Positions 36,371 to 44,879 of a DNA stretch of 64,000 nt are shown here, piece by piece. The translations under genes and the position numbers were made by a program. Location of the stretch: the NCBI GenBank assembly GCA_017507125.1, contig JAFWBQ010000092.1, positions 1 through 64,000 on the forward strand, given 5' to 3'. The notes below the pieces were generated by a model that saw only the letters and a program-made list of their open reading frames with translations, did not search any database and had not been told where the DNA came from. This DNA is from Lentisphaeria bacterium (GTDB lineage: Bacteria > Verrucomicrobiota > Lentisphaeria > Victivallales > Victivallaceae). Numbering within the stretch: the stretch's first letter is position 1; the number at the start of each line of letters is the position of its first letter.

Positions 36371-37747
36371 GAGTCCGGCGGTAAAGTTCGCCTCAAATCC
36401 GGGACATTCATTCAAATGGATCTCCCGGATTTTTTTTGACAGTCCGGACATTTCTTCAAGAACTCCCGGCGTTACGGCGCAGTGTGCCGCTCCGGCAAGA
36501 CTCAGATTGCCGCAGATAAGGGCGGGGCAGGGGGGGAGAAGTCCGATTTTCCGGGCGGACTCCGGATCAAGATAGCGGGCGAATCCCCCAGCGATCTTCA
36601 GACGGCGGAGTGGCTCCCCGCAGTATTGCTCCAATGTTTTGACTGCAGCATAAACGGCTGCTTTTGCCTTCAGGAGTTCGGCGATATCCTCTTCATTGAC
36701 ACTGATCCCGGGGGCGATTTCAAAACATTTTGCTCCTGAAGTGAATCTGCCGAAACGGTCAAGGTTCCCTCTGGCTCTTTCAACGGCGAGAAAATCCACC
36801 AGAGCAGAGCCGCAAAGCCCATAAGGTTTTATGCCGCCGATGACGGAAATTCTGCCGTCGCTACAGTAATGATCTATGGCGCCGGGGGCTGCCCGGGAGC
36901 CGCAGGAGATTCCGGCGCCTTCAAAAGCGGGACCGGCGGCGGCAGAGGTGCCGAAAAGTCCGGCGGAACTCAGGAAGATGATTTCACAGTTTGTGCCGAG
37001 ATCAATGAGCATTTCCCCCACTTCAAGTTGGGATTCATAGAGGCCTGCTGTAATATCTCCTCCCAGAAGTCCTGTCAGAGAGGGGAGTGTCACTACACTT
37101 TTCTCTCCCCAGAGATCCCGGCGCTCAGGGAAAAGAAGCTGAGGCGCCTTGAAGGGATAAAAACCGATGGAAAAGGGCGAGATCCCGTGAAGAAAGCAAT
37201 TCATTACCGTATTTCCAGCAATTCCTATGCGTTCAACGTTTTGGTAATCAAGTTCTTCAAGAAGTTTTTTGATGGTTTCAAGCAGAGCGCTTCTCAACGC
37301 AGAGAAATTTTCTTTTGAGTTTGCAATGCGGCTCATTACATTGTCGCCGAAAGAGATTTGATTGTTGAAGGCACTTGCACTTTTAACGATAGAGCCGTTT
37401 TCGATCCTTGCCGCCGCGATGGTGGTAGTTCCCATATCCACGGCAATGACCGCTTCTGCAAGACGGGGGAGTGCCGGAACATTGCTCCACGTTTCTGCAG
37501 ATTGCGGAGGGGAAGTTTGTTCATCGGGTATTTCTATGGTACCGATACAGCTTTTCAGGCGTGTGATACAGGCAACGGCAGTTGCAGGAGCCGGAAGAAG
37601 TTTGCCTTCTGACTCCCAGAGTCCCGACAGGAGTTTGACGCGGCATTTGCCGCACCCCTTGTGGAGCGTGCAATCCGACTTCATTCCCCGTCCGGTACGG
37701 CGCAGAAGATCTGAAAGGATTTCTCTGTTTTTGACTTCAATGATCAT
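36359..37747 (-). CDS. RACo-like protein: [2Fe-2S] ferredoxin plus DUF4445/ASKHA ATPase
   Basis: A 462-aa protein. The N-terminus has a plant-type [2Fe-2S] pattern C26-x5-C32-x2-C35 with a fourth cysteine at C60. The rest is an ASKHA ATPase of the DUF4445 family (VIAVDMGTTTIAAARI for phosphate binding; MLIDLGTNCEI; LKIAGGFARYL). RACo-type proteins use ATP to reduce inactive Co(II) corrinoid proteins of methyltransferase systems. The usual linker domain is short. No corrinoid protein or methyltransferase is in the window. The start at 37747 lies 8 bases from a TTGACA-17-TATCTT promoter, without a ribosome site. Confidence 0.85.
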   Translation of the reverse strand: MIIEVKNREILSDLLRRTGRGMKSDCTLHKGCGKCRVKLLSGLWESEGKLLPAPATAVACITRLKSCIGTIEIPDEQTSPPQSAETWSNVPALPRLAEAVIAVDMGTTTIAAARIENGSIVKSASAFNNQISFGDNVMSRIANSKENFSALRSALLETIKKLLEELDYQNVERIGIAGNTVMNCFLHGISPFSIGFYPFKAPQLLFPERRDLWGEKSVVTLPSLTGLLGGDITAGLYESQLEVGEMLIDLGTNCEIIFLSSAGLFGTSAAAGPAFEGAGISCGSRAAPGAIDHYCSDGRISVIGGIKPYGLCGSALVDFLAVERARGNLDRFGRFTSGAKCFEIAPGISVNEEDIAELLKAKAAVYAAVKTLEQYCGEPLRRLKIAGGFARYLDPESARKIGLLPPCPALICGNLSLAGAAHCAVTPGVLEEMSGLSKKIREIHLNECPGFEANFTAGLLLL

Positions 37748-37755
37748 AATGGTAT

Positions 37756-37784
37756 AAGATACCATATTCACAGTGAAATGTCAA
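37756..37784 (-). promoter_or_regulatory. Promoter giving a probably leaderless mRNA
   Basis: Minus strand: TTGACA (37784-37779), 17 bases, TATCTT (37761-37756), 8 bases, ATG at 37747. Same geometry as at 6387-6415. Confidence 0.75.
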
Positions 37785-37794
37785 GGGCTTTTAC

Positions 37795-37823
37795 TTGATT
37801 TATCCTGACTTTGGTGCTATATT
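37795..37823 (+). promoter_or_regulatory. Promoter of the peptidase U32 gene
   Basis: TTGATT (37795-37800), 17 bases, TATATT (37818-37823). The leader is about 35 bases with GGAG at 37852-37855. Confidence 0.65.
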
Positions 37824-37864
37824 TAACACTGAATATGAAATAATATTTATTGGAGATGTGTGAC

Positions 37865-40081
37865 GTGAACAAACCTGAATTGCAGGCTCCTGCGGGAACG
37901 CCTTCGGCGGCCCTTGCCGCACTTGAATCCGGCGCTGATGCCGTTTATGCCGGACTTTCCCGATTCAATGCCCGTGAACGGGGCGAAAACTTTACGCCTG
38001 ACGCCATGGGGAAGATCATTGAACACTTTCACCGTCACGGGAAAAAAGTCTATGTGACATTCAATACTCTGCTCAAGGAAGAGGAACTTTCCGCTGCTTT
38101 TGAACAGCTTGCGCTGCTCAATTCTCTGCAGCCCGATGCGCTTCTTGTTCAGGATCTCGGTGTGATCCGCATGGTTAGAGAATATTTCCCGAAATTGAAT
38201 CTTCACAGCTCCACCCAAATGGGATTTCACAACTCCGCCGGATTGGCTGTCGCTGAAAAGCTGGGGGTTTCACGGGTCGTCCTTGAACGGCAGGTCACCA
38301 TGGAGGAGTTGGCTCTCATCAGGAAAAAAACAAAGCTGGAACTTGAAGTCTTTATTCACGGCGCTCTTTGCTGCTCCCTTTCCGGCGCCTGTTATTTTTC
38401 CTCTTATCTCGGTGGATACAGCGGCAATCGGGGCAAGTGCAAACAGCCTTGCCGCCGCCGTTATTTTTCAGGCAAGGGGAACGGATTCTTTTTTTCACCC
38501 CAGGATCTTTGTGCCATTGAATTGATTCCCGAACTCCGCCGGATCGGCGTTGCTTCTCTCAAGATCGAAGGACGCCTGCGGCAGACCGACTATGTGACGG
38601 CAGCCGTTTCCGCCTACCGGATGCTGCTGGATACGCCTGATGAAGAGTTTTCCAAAGCCATCCCTGAAGCGCGGCGGATCCTTTCAGGCGTGGGCGGCAG
38701 ACGCTGGTCTCATGGATTTTACAGCAGCGCCTCAAGCAAAAGTCTGATCCGTCCAGATGCTCTCGGCAGTGCCGGTAAACTTTGCGGCAGTGTTGAGGCC
38801 GTTGCGGAAAACGGATTCGGATTTACCGCCTCCACCCGGCTTTTTATCGGTGACCGGATCCGTATTCAACCTGAAAACGGCGATGAAGGTCCCGCGTTGA
38901 CTATGACCAAATTTTTTGTTGAAAATATGCCTGCAACCAGAGTTTCTCCGGGGCAGCGGGTTTTTGTCTGCTGTGATAAGGCAGTTCCGCCCCGGGGGCA
39001 GGTATTCAAACTGGGGGGAAACCTTGCCGATTATTCAAAGGCTCTTGCCGCCTTGCCCGAAAAGAGGACCGCTCTTGACCTTGATATCAAACTTTCTGCT
39101 CAGGAAATAAGTGTTGCCCCGGCAGCACTTCCGGCGGTGGTCTGGAAAAAGGAGCTTTCTCTCGCCCCTGCCAAAAGCCGATCTGTTGATGCTCAACAGA
39201 TCGCAGAGGAATTCCAGGCTTCTGACTCGCCGCTCTGGTGTGCAGGAGTTATCCGCGCCGAGGTGGAAAAAGGACTTTTTCTTCCTGCTTCTGAACTTAA
39301 ACAGATGCGGCGTGAAGCGTGGGATTTTTTCAAAAAAGAATTGATCCCCGCCATGGTCGCTGACAACGGCAGTATCGAAATGGAAAAGTTCCGCAGAGAT
39401 TATGCCAAACTCGAAGGGATCCCCTTTGCTGAAAAAAGAGAGGAAACGGCGGCACTGCGGTCAAAAGGTGAAGAACCTGCCAACCGGAAAAGTTTCCGTT
39501 CCGCAAGCGTCTTTGAATTTGACTCCCTTTCCCGTGAGGTCATTCTTCCGGAATTTATGCCTGAAGGAAAACTCAGCGTTCTTGAGAAAGCGATCAAACG
39601 TGCCGTGGATGCCGGGATCCGCAGGTTCCGTGTCACCTCTCTTTACGGCGTGGAACTGTTGAAAGATTATCCTCAACTGACGGTGACTTTTTCCGTGCCG
39701 CTGCCCATTGCCAACTCTCAAGCTGTGCTTATGGCCCGGGAACTTGGGGCATCAAGAGCATTGGCGCACATCGAACTCGACCGCGAATCATGCATGGCTT
39801 TGAGAGCCAAATCCGTTCTGGAATTGGAGCTTTACCGTCTGGGGCGTCCGGCGCTGCTGGTCACCCGGGCGGAGATCCCGGTGGAGGGGGATGTGCGGGA
39901 TGCCAGAAACAACAGTTTTGTGGTGCGTTTTGATTCCAGGAGCAATCTGACCCGGATCTACCCGAAAAAGGTCCATTCCATTCCCCGTCTGCCCGGGTTC
40001 CACGATTTCTTTGATCTGACTATGGCACACTGGCGCGCGGAAGATACTGACTCTTTCAACTTTGACCGGGAACTGCCTTGA
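37865..40081 (+). CDS. Peptidase U32 family protein with DUF3656-type C-terminus
   Basis: A 738-aa member of the U32 (collagenase-like / RlhA-type) family. It opens ELQAPAGTPSAALAALESGADAVYAG, has VQDLGVIRM and a cysteine cluster in the segment HGALCCSLSGACYFSS, then GKCKQPCRR (about residues 165-195), and a long C-terminal extension. RlhA and TrhP are tRNA/rRNA hydroxylases that bind Fe-S clusters through such cysteines, so RNA modification is more likely than proteolysis. GTG at 37865 is preferred because GGAG lies 9 bases upstream; ATG at 37856 touches the ribosome site. Confidence 0.87.
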   Translation: MNKPELQAPAGTPSAALAALESGADAVYAGLSRFNARERGENFTPDAMGKIIEHFHRHGKKVYVTFNTLLKEEELSAAFEQLALLNSLQPDALLVQDLGVIRMVREYFPKLNLHSSTQMGFHNSAGLAVAEKLGVSRVVLERQVTMEELALIRKKTKLELEVFIHGALCCSLSGACYFSSYLGGYSGNRGKCKQPCRRRYFSGKGNGFFFSPQDLCAIELIPELRRIGVASLKIEGRLRQTDYVTAAVSAYRMLLDTPDEEFSKAIPEARRILSGVGGRRWSHGFYSSASSKSLIRPDALGSAGKLCGSVEAVAENGFGFTASTRLFIGDRIRIQPENGDEGPALTMTKFFVENMPATRVSPGQRVFVCCDKAVPPRGQVFKLGGNLADYSKALAALPEKRTALDLDIKLSAQEISVAPAALPAVVWKKELSLAPAKSRSVDAQQIAEEFQASDSPLWCAGVIRAEVEKGLFLPASELKQMRREAWDFFKKELIPAMVADNGSIEMEKFRRDYAKLEGIPFAEKREETAALRSKGEEPANRKSFRSASVFEFDSLSREVILPEFMPEGKLSVLEKAIKRAVDAGIRRFRVTSLYGVELLKDYPQLTVTFSVPLPIANSQAVLMARELGASRALAHIELDRESCMALRAKSVLELELYRLGRPALLVTRAEIPVEGDVRDARNNSFVVRFDSRSNLTRIYPKKVHSIPRLPGFHDFFDLTMAHWRAEDTDSFNFDRELP

Positions 40082-40163
40082 AACGTGGAAATTTAAACTG
40101 CTGGATCGACTGGGGAAAAACTTCTCTTGAGTATCCCCGATCTGAAAATATGAAAGGAGCCGA

Positions 40164-40994
40164 ATGACTATGAAAGTATTGACCATCGGAAACAGTTTTA
40201 CCTGGAGCTTGAAAGCATGTCTCCCCGCTATTGCCGAAGCTCAGGGCGAAGAGCTGAAACTTGAATTTGCCAATTTCGGAGGCTGTGAGTTCCGGCGTCA
40301 TTGGGCGTATATCACTGCTGAAGAAAATGAACCCCAGTGCCGGATGTATATGGAGTATACCATGAAACTCCGTGAGCTTCTGGCAAGCGACAACTGGGAT
40401 GTGGTAACGATCCAGTCCGCCAGCCACGAAAGCTGGGACTATGCCAACTACGTCCCCTTTGCCGGACTTATTATTGACTATGTTAAAAAACATGCCCCCG
40501 GTGCCAGGATCGTCATTCAGCAGACTTGGGCATACCGTGAAGATGCTCCCCGGCTGATCGACTGGGACTTTGACCGCGACGAGATGTACCGCCGTCTGGA
40601 TGGAGCCTATCGCCGTTTGGGCAGAGAGTACAATCTGCCCATCATTCCCTCCGGCAAGGCTGTTGAACTTGCCCTCGCTGAACAGCCCGGAGGCAAGTTT
40701 GTCAATTACTCTCCCGATCTGCTGCTGCAGCTGCGCTGGCCCGATCTGCCGCCTCAGGCACACTCTCTCATCGGCAGATGTTACTGGGCGAAGGATCCTG
40801 TTTCCGGAGAACTGGTTCTCAAACGCGACACGATCCATTTGAATATCCGCGGTCAGTATCTGCAGGCCTGTGTCTGGTACGGATTCCTTTTCAACAAGGA
40901 TCCCCGCAAGATCAGCTGGGTTCATGAAGAAGTTGCCAATTCCGATGCCGCATTCCTGCGTGCTATGGCTGCGCGGGCACTGAAGGAGTTCTGA
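40164..40994 (+). CDS. DUF4886 domain protein (SGNH-like hydrolase)
   Basis: A 276-aa protein with LTIGNSFTWSL (a variant block I, Ser at about 10), VVTIQSASHESWD, QQTWAYR and a C-terminal DTIHLNIRGQYLQACVW with a catalytic-type Asp/His. DUF4886 proteins have an SGNH fold and sit in glycan-use loci. AAGGAG lies 4 bases before 40164 and 10 before an in-frame ATG at 40170, so either start may be used. Operon with GH20 2 bases downstream. Confidence 0.82.
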   Translation: MTMKVLTIGNSFTWSLKACLPAIAEAQGEELKLEFANFGGCEFRRHWAYITAEENEPQCRMYMEYTMKLRELLASDNWDVVTIQSASHESWDYANYVPFAGLIIDYVKKHAPGARIVIQQTWAYREDAPRLIDWDFDRDEMYRRLDGAYRRLGREYNLPIIPSGKAVELALAEQPGGKFVNYSPDLLLQLRWPDLPPQAHSLIGRCYWAKDPVSGELVLKRDTIHLNIRGQYLQACVWYGFLFNKDPRKISWVHEEVANSDAAFLRAMAARALKEF

Positions 40995-40996
40995 AG

Positions 40997-42400
40997 ATGG
41001 AAAATCTTGACGTTCTGATACCGCGTCCCCAGAGCATTATTGCTGATCCCGGCGTGGTCAAGGTTGAATCCCTGGGCAGTGTGTCTGCACCTGCCGGATG
41101 GGAACGTATCGGCGGACAGCTTATCCGCAACGCAGGGATCATGGGACTTGATCTGACTCAGGAAGGCGTTCCTGTTAAACTGATTCTCTCTGAGGATATC
41201 AAAGTTGAGTCCTTTGAAATCACCATTTCCCCTGATGAAGTGATCATTTCAGGCGGCGACCCCGCGGGACTTTTTTATGGGGCAGGTGCCTTTGAACAGC
41301 TGCTTTGCATCTCTGTCATCCGTGGAACCAAAGGGGCGGAGATCCCTTGCGGAAAAGTGGCTGACTCCCCCCGGTTCGGATATCGGGGATTCATGCTTGA
41401 CAGTGCCCGTCATATTCAGAGTGTTGAAACCATCAAGAGCGTGCTTTCTCTTATGGCAAAGCTGCGTCTCAATGTCTTCCACTGGCATCTCTGCGACAGC
41501 CAGGGATATCGCGCCGAATCAAAACTTTTCCCCGAACTCAATACCCTTGCCGATATGACACCGGGATTCTTTACTGCAGAAGAGATCAAAGAGATCTGTG
41601 ATTTTGCGGCAGAGTGTTTTATTACGGTCATTCCTGAAATCGAAATGCCCGGGCACTCCAAAGGATTGCTCGCTCTGCATCCGGAATTGGCTTGTGATCC
41701 GGAGGAGCCCGGTAAAGAGTTCTGTCTTGCAAAGCCTGAGGTACGGGAATTTCTGGAAAAACTCATTGCCGAGTTTGCCGCCCTCTTCCCGGCAAGCAAA
41801 GTCATCCACCTTGGCGGTGACGAGGCGGAAACAGAACACTGGGAAAAATGTCCCGCCTGTCAGAAGCTGATGAAGGATAAAGGTTTGAGCAATCTCCGGC
41901 AGCTTGAAAACGACTTCATGAACGATATGGCTTCTTATGTCCGTTCACTTGGGTTGACTCCTGTAACATGGTTCACCGGAAGCATCATGGAGCACTCCAC
42001 CATCATTCAGGCGTGGCGCAGCATCCATGAATTGAAAGAGACCCTTGCCCACGGTAACCGTATGATTTTCTCGGTTCACGACCAGCTTTATTTGGATTAT
42101 CCCTGTACGGCTGCTGAGCCTTTTGAAAACTGGATGCCTCTTCTCTGCGAATCTGGCGTCTACAATACCGAACCCTTTGCCGCATGGGAAAAAGAGATCG
42201 GTGATTTGCTTTTGGGGCCGGAAACCTGTCTCTGGACCGAGACGGTTCCCGATCACCGGATCTTTGCAAAACTTCTTCCCCGGCTCATTGCTTTTTCGGA
42301 AACCGCCTGGTGCCGTCCGGCTCAGAAAGATTGGTTCAGTTACATCCGGCGCAAAGATGTTCTTTCAGCCGGTGCATGGTTTGATATGAAAGCGCTCTGA
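40997..42400 (+). CDS. GH20 beta-N-acetylhexosaminidase-like enzyme
   Basis: A 467-aa protein: GH20b N-terminal domain (about 1-115), then a barrel with RGFMLDSARH, NVFHWHLCDSQGYR, IPEIEMPGHSKGLL, the catalytic pair HLGGDE (D275, E276) and a C-terminal CLWTETV. Such enzymes release terminal GlcNAc/GalNAc by substrate-assisted catalysis. It lacks a signal peptide, so it would act on imported oligosaccharides. AAGGAG overlaps the end of the DUF4886 gene. xseB follows after 2 bases. Confidence 0.92.
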   Translation: MENLDVLIPRPQSIIADPGVVKVESLGSVSAPAGWERIGGQLIRNAGIMGLDLTQEGVPVKLILSEDIKVESFEITISPDEVIISGGDPAGLFYGAGAFEQLLCISVIRGTKGAEIPCGKVADSPRFGYRGFMLDSARHIQSVETIKSVLSLMAKLRLNVFHWHLCDSQGYRAESKLFPELNTLADMTPGFFTAEEIKEICDFAAECFITVIPEIEMPGHSKGLLALHPELACDPEEPGKEFCLAKPEVREFLEKLIAEFAALFPASKVIHLGGDEAETEHWEKCPACQKLMKDKGLSNLRQLENDFMNDMASYVRSLGLTPVTWFTGSIMEHSTIIQAWRSIHELKETLAHGNRMIFSVHDQLYLDYPCTAAEPFENWMPLLCESGVYNTEPFAAWEKEIGDLLLGPETCLWTETVPDHRIFAKLLPRLIAFSETAWCRPAQKDWFSYIRRKDVLSAGAWFDMKAL

Positions 42401-42402
42401 AA

Positions 42403-42690
42403 ATGGAAATACCTGAAGAAATCCGTACTCTTACCTTTGAAGAAGCAAGGGCGCAGCTTGAAGAGCTGGTCGGACGCATGGAGTCCGGCAACATGCCCCT
42501 TGAGCAGCTGATCAACGCCTATGAACGCGGTTCCCATCTTGCCGCCCACTGCCGGAATCTGCTGGCAGGGCTTCAGCGCCGGGTGGAAATCATCATCAAC
42601 GGCAACGATCCTCAGGCCCGTGAGGCGCGCTGCACAGAGTTTGCCCCCGATGTGAATCAGGGGGACAGACGCACTGTGGATCCTTTTTAA
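42403..42690 (+). CDS. xseB: Exodeoxyribonuclease VII small subunit
   Basis: A 95-aa protein with the family pattern LTFEEARAQLEELVGRMESGNMPLEQLINAYERG (about residues 9-44) and CRNLLAGLQRRVE. It supports XseA in single-strand DNA degradation; xseA is not in the window. It is unusual to find it after a GH20 gene. A long C-terminal tail beyond residue 65 exceeds the usual length (about 75-80). An inverted repeat follows. Confidence 0.88.
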   Translation: MEIPEEIRTLTFEEARAQLEELVGRMESGNMPLEQLINAYERGSHLAAHCRNLLAGLQRRVEIIINGNDPQAREARCTEFAPDVNQGDRRTVDPF

Positions 42691-42699
42691 GGTCCCCCG

Positions 42700-42768
42700 C
42701 AATCACTGTGTTTCCAATCGGCCTTTGCTTTCAATAAAGACTGTCAAACCGATTGGAAACATGGATTG
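42700..42768. repeat. Long inverted repeat after xseB
   Basis: TGTTTCCAATCGG (42709-42721) is the exact reverse complement of CCGATTGGAAACA (42749-42761), with a 27-base loop. Past a small bulge CAATC (42700-42704) pairs with GATTG (42764-42768). Six T follow at 42776-42781. It lies between convergent genes and may be a terminator or a small repeated element. Confidence 0.7.
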
Positions 42769-42791
42769 TAATAACTTTTTTCTGCTTATTT

Positions 42792-43901
42792 TCAGCTGTT
42801 GCGAAAAAGTTTGTTCAGGTCCGGAAAAATTTTTCGTTTTTCAGTGTGAGACCGGAGCGCCTCGCAGGCGATGAGGTTGGCCGCCGCTCCGGCGTAAAGA
42901 TCAATGGGGGATCTTCTGATCTCTCCTGCTGCGAGCTGCCGGAAAACTTCCATTTCCTGTGCGTGTCCCTTGTCAACGTGCACCTGGCGGTCGTAGTAGT
43001 AACCGACGGATTGTTCTTCCGGAGTGATGGAAGAACGGAACGCTCTGAGTTTTTCCTCCATTTCAACATGGCTTGTAGTATACTCACGCCCTGCAATGGT
43101 ATAGGGATAACGGCGTCTTTCAAAGAGCTTGCAGGCGGTGATTTCAAGTTCTGTGAAATTATATCCGGCGATGGTGGTGTAATTCCCGTTGATCTCAAGG
43201 TATTCCTTGGGAAATCCCACTGAACCGTTATCCCCGGCGATGATGACTGCTGTTACATTTCCGGGGTACTCCAGAGTGATGATGTTGTCGACATTGCCTC
43301 CTCCTGCGGTGTGAACGCTTACAGGAAAATTTCCCGTAAGAAAATGGAGCAGCTGGAAGATGTGCGTAACTTCGTGAATGATGGTGGACTCTTTTTTATT
43401 GATGACTGCATCATAGTGAGCTGGGGGCCAGATGAGGGCTTCGCCGACAATGCGGTATATGATCGTTGTGGCGGTGCCGCCGCAGTGCTTTTTGAAAAGT
43501 TCATACGCGTCTTTCATCAGAGGGGAAAACTGTCGGTTGAACCCCACAAAGAGAAAATCTCTGAACTCCTTCATCATATCAACAGTCTTCAGAGTCTCTT
43601 CTTCTCCCCAGCAGAGAGGTTTTTCCACAAAGAGCGGTTTGCGGTATTTGAGAGCCAGAGCCATAATATCCCTGCGGGCGTCAGGTTTTGTGGCGCAGAC
43701 GACTCCCCGGATTTCCGGATCGGCAAAAAGCTCCTCCATATCGGTGGTAATACGCCGGACATTGAATTGTTCCAAACCGTCAGTATTGAGATCACAAAGG
43801 GTTTTCAGATCAACAGCCGGATTTTTCAGCAGATTGGGAATATGATTTCCCCGGCAGAAGCCGCCGCATCCCACAACACCCAGTTTTGTTTTTTCAGACA
43901 T
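42792..43901 (-). CDS. Gfo/Idh/MocA family oxidoreductase
   Basis: A 369-aa NAD(P)-dependent dehydrogenase: GVVGCGGFCRGNHIPNLL (nucleotide-binding turn), FVEKPLCW (EKP motif about residue 92), then the alpha/beta catalytic domain with EVTHIFQLLHFL. AGGAAGA is upstream of the ATG. It is divergent from an AraC regulator and its FAD oxidoreductase partner, and is probably controlled by that regulator. Substrate unknown; sugar or inositol derivatives are usual. Confidence 0.92.
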   Translation of the reverse strand: MSEKTKLGVVGCGGFCRGNHIPNLLKNPAVDLKTLCDLNTDGLEQFNVRRITTDMEELFADPEIRGVVCATKPDARRDIMALALKYRKPLFVEKPLCWGEEETLKTVDMMKEFRDFLFVGFNRQFSPLMKDAYELFKKHCGGTATTIIYRIVGEALIWPPAHYDAVINKKESTIIHEVTHIFQLLHFLTGNFPVSVHTAGGGNVDNIITLEYPGNVTAVIIAGDNGSVGFPKEYLEINGNYTTIAGYNFTELEITACKLFERRRYPYTIAGREYTTSHVEMEEKLRAFRSSITPEEQSVGYYYDRQVHVDKGHAQEMEVFRQLAAGEIRRSPIDLYAGAAANLIACEALRSHTEKRKIFPDLNKLFRNS

Positions 43902-43933
43902 AATAAATCTTCCTTTATTTTCAATGCGGTTAT

Positions 43934-43962
43934 AATATAATGGCAGAAATTTGAAAAAAACA
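43934..43962 (-). promoter_or_regulatory. Promoter of the Gfo/Idh/MocA gene
   Basis: Minus strand: weak -35 TGTTTT (43962-43957), 17 bases, TATATT (43939-43934) in TTATATTATAA (43940-43930). The weak -35 suggests activator dependence. Confidence 0.55.
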
Positions 43963-43973
43963 GGTGAAAAAAT

Positions 43974-44002
43974 TTGACAATTATGTAAAAAACAAATATA
44001 TT
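43974..44002 (+). promoter_or_regulatory. Promoter of the AraC regulator gene
   Basis: TTGACA (43974-43979), 17 bases, TATATT (43997-44002): nearly consensus. The -35 lies only 11 bases from the -35 of the divergent gene. Confidence 0.75.
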
Positions 44003-44025
44003 ATGGAAAATCAAAGGAGTTTGTT

Positions 44026-44865
44026 GTGAAAAATAATAGTACAGACTCTCCTGTTTCCATTTATTTGTGCGGTTATGATTTTGAGGTCGGTTCGGAATTC
44101 ATCAGCCGGGAGCATCGGCACTCGTTTTACCAGCTGAATCTGGTCTCCGCCGGGCACGCTGAAATGGAAACGAAAAAGGGCAGATATGCTGTTGCTTCAG
44201 GGGATGCCATCCTTGTGCCTCCCGGGGAGCTGCACTGCCTCTGGCCGGGGAAAGATTTTTGCGACTGCTCATTCAAGTTCTTTGTCAATCAGGAAATGGA
44301 ACAGATCCCCGGCAGCGTGATCTTTACGGAGCCTGAACTCCGGGAGCAGCAGCTGGTTTGGATCAAGGCCCTGGAGGAAATATTCCGTTCTATTGCGCCT
44401 CCGGAGCTTTTCAATACCACAAAGGAGTTTCCGCTGGGGGCGGAACTGCCCGGAGTGGAACTTCTGGAAGAGCTCCTTTGGGGCTTCTGCCGCCGCATCA
44501 TCAACAGTGCCGTATCTGGAGAATCCAGGATCATCCGCAACATAAAATTCCTTGTCCGGAGCAGAAAGGGTGCTCCGTTAACAGTCAGCGAATGTGCGGA
44601 AAAGTTTAATTGTTCTGCCGAGCATCTGCTGACTCAGGTTCGCAAAGAAACCGGCATGACCACAAAAGAGGTGATCGACCGGGAGCGTATCAGGATCGCC
44701 ATGGAATTTCTGACTTATTCAGATATTTCCATATCACAATTGGCACTCCGGATGCGTTTCAACGATCTGATATATTTTGATAAATTTTTCCGTAAATACA
44801 CTGGGGAAAGTCCCCGGGATTACCGGAAAAAACATAAAATCATCCCCGATGGACAACTGAAATAA
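44026..44865 (+). CDS. AraC family transcriptional regulator
   Basis: A 279-aa regulator with an N-terminal cupin sensor (REHRHSFYQLNLVSAG, GDAILVPPGELH; about 25-75) and a C-terminal double helix-turn-helix (SECAEKFNCSAEHLLTQVRK and ISISQLALRMRFNDLIYFDK, RKYTGESPRDYRK; about 185-272). It begins with GTG, 6 bases after AAAGGAG. It precedes an FAD oxidoreductase by 14 bases and faces a sugar dehydrogenase gene, so it probably switches on one or both in response to a sugar. Confidence 0.92.
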   Translation: MKNNSTDSPVSIYLCGYDFEVGSEFISREHRHSFYQLNLVSAGHAEMETKKGRYAVASGDAILVPPGELHCLWPGKDFCDCSFKFFVNQEMEQIPGSVIFTEPELREQQLVWIKALEEIFRSIAPPELFNTTKEFPLGAELPGVELLEELLWGFCRRIINSAVSGESRIIRNIKFLVRSRKGAPLTVSECAEKFNCSAEHLLTQVRKETGMTTKEVIDRERIRIAMEFLTYSDISISQLALRMRFNDLIYFDKFFRKYTGESPRDYRKKHKIIPDGQLK

Positions 44866-44879
44866 GGAGAATGCTCAAC

